DNA of 5,851 nucleotides from QHWT01 sp046734675 (GTDB taxonomy: Bacteria > Acidobacteriota > Vicinamibacteria > Vicinamibacterales > 2-12-FULL-66-21): contig JBKPRU010000073.1 of NCBI GenBank assembly GCA_046734675.1, forward strand, positions 1-5,851, read 5' to 3'. The notes under the pieces are model-generated. The model was not told where the DNA came from, made no database searches, and worked only from the letters and a program-made list of their open reading frames with translations. The position numbers and the translations under genes were made by a program. Of the stretch, positions 3,926 to 5,851 are shown piece after piece; within the stretch, counting starts at the first letter, position 1, and the number at the start of each line of letters is the position of its first letter.

Positions 3926-5719
3926 TTAAAATCCTGCTGGCCGCTCATCAGCCACACTGAAAGCCCGCTCGAGCGCGAGACCGGCGCGCGCAACCGTTCC
4001 CTCATCGAACAGCCGTCCGATCAGCGTGATGCCGTGTGGTACGCGACGCGGCGGCGAGAACTTCGGCAGCGGGTTAGCGGGATCGGGTGCCCAGTCGCTG
4101 CGCGCTTCTCCGACCTCGACGAAGCCGGCGCGCAGCGTCAGCGATGGATGCCCGGTGAAGTTGGAGATCGTCAGCATCTCGTCGCGAAGCGAGGGCACGA
4201 GCAGCACGTCGACCGTCGAGAATATCCGCGCCATCTCCCGCGCAACCCGGCGGCGGAAGCGATCGGCCTGCACGAAATCCACGGCAGAAAGGAACCGCGC
4301 CTGGCGGAACAGGTTCGGCCAGGCGTCGGGCACCTGCACGCGCAAGGTGCGGAGGCCGCCCGAAAGGGTCAGCTCCTCGAATGACGCCGCTGCCTCGCTG
4401 AACAGGATCGGCATCAGCGAGGCATACGGCCAGTCGGGGAGCGACACTTCCGTCGGCGTCATGCCGAGTTTCCTCACGGCGTCGACCGCCGCGCGATCGA
4501 CGTCAGTCGCCGGGCTCTCTTTCATCCATCCTGGGAAGTAGCCGACGCGGAGACCGCGAGGCGAGGCGGCCGCGTCGAATTCAAGGCCGCTTGTCACGCT
4601 CGACGGATCGGCGGCGTCGGGCCCGCTGATGGCATGCAACACGAGCATCGCGTCCTCGACGGTGCGGGTCATCGGCCCGAGCTTGTCGAGCGACCAGCAC
4701 AACGTCATCGCGCCGGTGCGCGCGACGCGTCCGAACGTCGGCCGCAATCCGGTGATGCCGCATCGCATCGCCGGTGCGACGATGCTGCCGCCGGTTTCGC
4801 TGCCGACGGAAAACGCGACGAGGCCCGCCGCGGTCGCGGCGCCAGGCCCGGCGCTCGATCCGGACGCCCCTTCCTCGAGCAGCCACGGATTCATCGTCTG
4901 TCCGCCGAACCAGATGTCGTTGAGCGCCAGCGCGCCGAGACTGAGCTTTGCGACGAGCACCGCGCCGGCGTCTTTCAACCGCTTGACGACAAGCGCGTCG
5001 GCCGACGGGACGCGGTCGCGAAACGGCTCCGCACCGTAGGTCGTCGCAATGCCGGCGGTGTCGAGGAGATCCTTCACGCCGTACGGGATGCCGTGAAGGG
5101 GTCCGCGATATTTGCCGGCCATGATCTCCGCGTCCGCTTGCCGTGCCTGCGCGAGCGCGGCGTCGCGCGTCAGCGTGATGATCGCGCGCAGTTGCGGATC
5201 GAACTGCGCGATGCGGCGGAGATAGATTTCGGTCAGCCGCTCGGAGGTCAGCGCTTTGCGCTCGATCCAGCGGGACAACCGCGTGACCGGCGCGAAGGCG
5301 ATGTCGGCGTCGTTCGAGGGCAGCGCCATCGTGTCGCCGGCGCTCGGAACGAAGCGATCCCGCACGGGCCCGGACGGTCCGACGAATGCTGGATTCCAGA
5401 GCGTGGCCGGGGCGACCGTGTCGTCGAGCGGCACCGTGCGCGGACCGGTACGCCGCTCGAGCATCGGCGCCATCGAGCGGCGCCAGCTCGCCGCGGCCAT
5501 CTCGCGCTCGGCCTCCGTCATAGTCACCTGCGCGAGCTTCTCGGCTTCGGCGAACGTCGCGGCAGTGACGGGCGGGCCGGAGACAGGACCGGTGCCGAAG
5601 GTCGGCGGTGCGCCCGGTGTGGACGGCGGCGCTCCCGCCTGCGCTTCTGCGCGGCGTGCCACCCTCGCGGCCATCGTCGCCATCGACGCAGTGATTAGGA
5701 ATTGCCGGCGAGTGTTCAT
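3926..5719 (-). CDS. Tat-exported amidase-signature family hydrolase
   Basis: A 597-residue enzyme that should hydrolyse an amide (or ester) bond outside the cytoplasm. The N-terminus is a twin-arginine signal: T3-R4-R5-Q-F7-L8, a hydrophobic stretch to about residue 20, and probable cleavage after AEA (24-26). A proline-rich segment (about 30-52) and a helical stretch lead into the amidase domain (about 150-590). The Ser-cisSer-Lys triad is intact: K216 in GVKD, S288 in the GASGSSAG loop, and the nucleophile S312 in GSETGGSI, followed by CGITGLRPTFGRV (320-332). It resembles GatA in the core, but the export signal and the absence of gatB and gatC argue against a tRNA amidotransferase role. 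The natural substrate is unknown. The ATG at 5719 is fixed by the Tat motif directly behind it; only a weak GAGA lies upstream. The gene converges on the plus-strand genes, with hairpins 5-8 in the 153-base gap. Confidence 0.92.
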   Translation of the reverse strand: MNTRRQFLITASMATMAARVARRAEAQAGAPPSTPGAPPTFGTGPVSGPPVTAATFAEAEKLAQVTMTEAEREMAAASWRRSMAPMLERRTGPRTVPLDDTVAPATLWNPAFVGPSGPVRDRFVPSAGDTMALPSNDADIAFAPVTRLSRWIERKALTSERLTEIYLRRIAQFDPQLRAIITLTRDAALAQARQADAEIMAGKYRGPLHGIPYGVKDLLDTAGIATTYGAEPFRDRVPSADALVVKRLKDAGAVLVAKLSLGALALNDIWFGGQTMNPWLLEEGASGSSAGPGAATAAGLVAFSVGSETGGSIVAPAMRCGITGLRPTFGRVARTGAMTLCWSLDKLGPMTRTVEDAMLVLHAISGPDAADPSSVTSGLEFDAAASPRGLRVGYFPGWMKESPATDVDRAAVDAVRKLGMTPTEVSLPDWPYASLMPILFSEAAASFEELTLSGGLRTLRVQVPDAWPNLFRQARFLSAVDFVQADRFRRRVAREMARIFSTVDVLLVPSLRDEMLTISNFTGHPSLTLRAGFVEVGEARSDWAPDPANPLPKFSPPRRVPHGITLIGRLFDEGTVARAGLALERAFSVADERPAGF

Positions 5720-5765
5720 CGAATCTCGTTTCAGCGACAGCCACTTGTCACGGCCGACGACTCGT

Positions 5766-5851
5766 CACGAAGATCACGAAGGTACGAAGATCACGAAGAA
5801 GACAAAAACTCTTTCTGAAAAACTCTTCGTGACCTTCGTGTTCTTCGTGGC
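5766..5851. repeat. Inverted repeat built of 9-base CACGAAG units
   Basis: CACGAAG recurs on the plus strand at 5766, 5775 and 5792, with a shortened ACGAAG at 5784, each followed by two variable bases (AT, GT, AT, AA). The complement CTTCGTG recurs at 5825, 5834 and 5843 and runs to the window edge. The arms are thus oppositely oriented arrays around an AT-rich centre (about 5801-5824), which itself contains a 10-base direct repeat, AAAAACTCTT, at 5804-5813 and 5818-5827. The pairing register can slip by nine bases. It lies 47 bases upstream of the amidase start and may continue beyond the window. Confidence 0.8.

Noticed and set aside
3911..4384. 157-codon plus-strand frame starting just after hairpin 8
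   Set aside because: Entirely antisense to the conserved C-terminus of the amidase and shows no domain.
4634..5698. 354-codon open frame on the plus strand opposite the amidase gene
   Set aside because: Arg- and Ala-rich low-complexity translation without motifs; it is a shadow of the amidase coding strand.
3926..5719. GatA subunit of the Glu-tRNA(Gln) amidotransferase
   Set aside because: The Tat signal implies export, no gatB or gatC is adjacent, and the N-terminal extension of about 100 residues is not found in GatA.
4581..5744. 387-codon minus-strand frame overlapping the amidase in another frame
   Set aside because: Arg-rich translation lacking any motif; the amidase frame has the signal peptide and full catalytic triad.
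5724..5746. Sigma-70 promoter for the amidase (GTGACA as -35 with a 17-base spacer)
   Set aside because: The hexamer at the -10 position, CGAGAT, matches the consensus at only two bases and overlaps the weak ribosome-binding purines.
5766..5849. CRISPR-like array
   Set aside because: The unit is only nine bases, has no spacer-sized gaps, and is inverted halfway; no cas gene is present.

Overview
This is a GC-rich bacterial window with long, densely packed ORFs, strong G/C at third codon positions and weak or absent Shine-Dalgarno sequences. The mix of genes (an FHA-GAF-SpoIIE phosphatase, a Tat-exported amidase) and the many short intergenic hairpins with a GTAG foot suggest an Acidobacteriota-like soil bacterium, perhaps class Vicinamibacteria. 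That assignment is inference; no rRNA or marker gene is present.

Layout. Positions 1-86 probably carry the 3' end of an upstream gene whose TGA overlaps the ATG of a small zinc-ribbon membrane protein (86-376). A 130-base gap (377-506) holds a strong GGAGGA site inside a branched hairpin, a possible 31-codon ORF, and a second short hairpin. Three genes on the plus strand follow: an FHA-GAF-PP2C (SpoIIE/RsbU-type) phosphatase (507-2114), a two-helix membrane protein of unknown function (2186-2500), and a homocitrate/2-isopropylmalate synthase-like DRE-TIM enzyme (2540-3772). They may be co-transcribed, since the gaps are 71 and 39 bases. A minus-strand gene for a Tat-exported amidase-signature hydrolase (3926-5719) converges on them. 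Upstream of it, the window ends in a 9-base-periodic CACGAAG inverted repeat (5766-5851).

The most distinctive content is a set of eight REP-like hairpins filling all three spacers between 2115 and 3925. Each has a perfect or near-perfect 8-bp stem closed by an invariant C-TTYA-G loop, and seven of the eight keep a GTAG foot. The stem sequence changes from copy to copy with compensation on both arms, while foot and loop stay fixed. Two inverted pairs each join one TTTA and one TTCA copy whose stems differ by exactly one flipped base pair. The elements also reach into genes: one supplies the last codons and stop of the small membrane protein, another supplies the stop of the TIM-barrel enzyme, and a third supplies the only Shine-Dalgarno-like bases for the membrane protein.

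The genes do not form a recognisable pathway: signalling phosphatase, orphan membrane protein, acyl-transferring carbon-carbon bond enzyme and exported amidase look like ordinary chromosomal neighbours. No RNA gene, CRISPR array, transposase or phage gene is visible.
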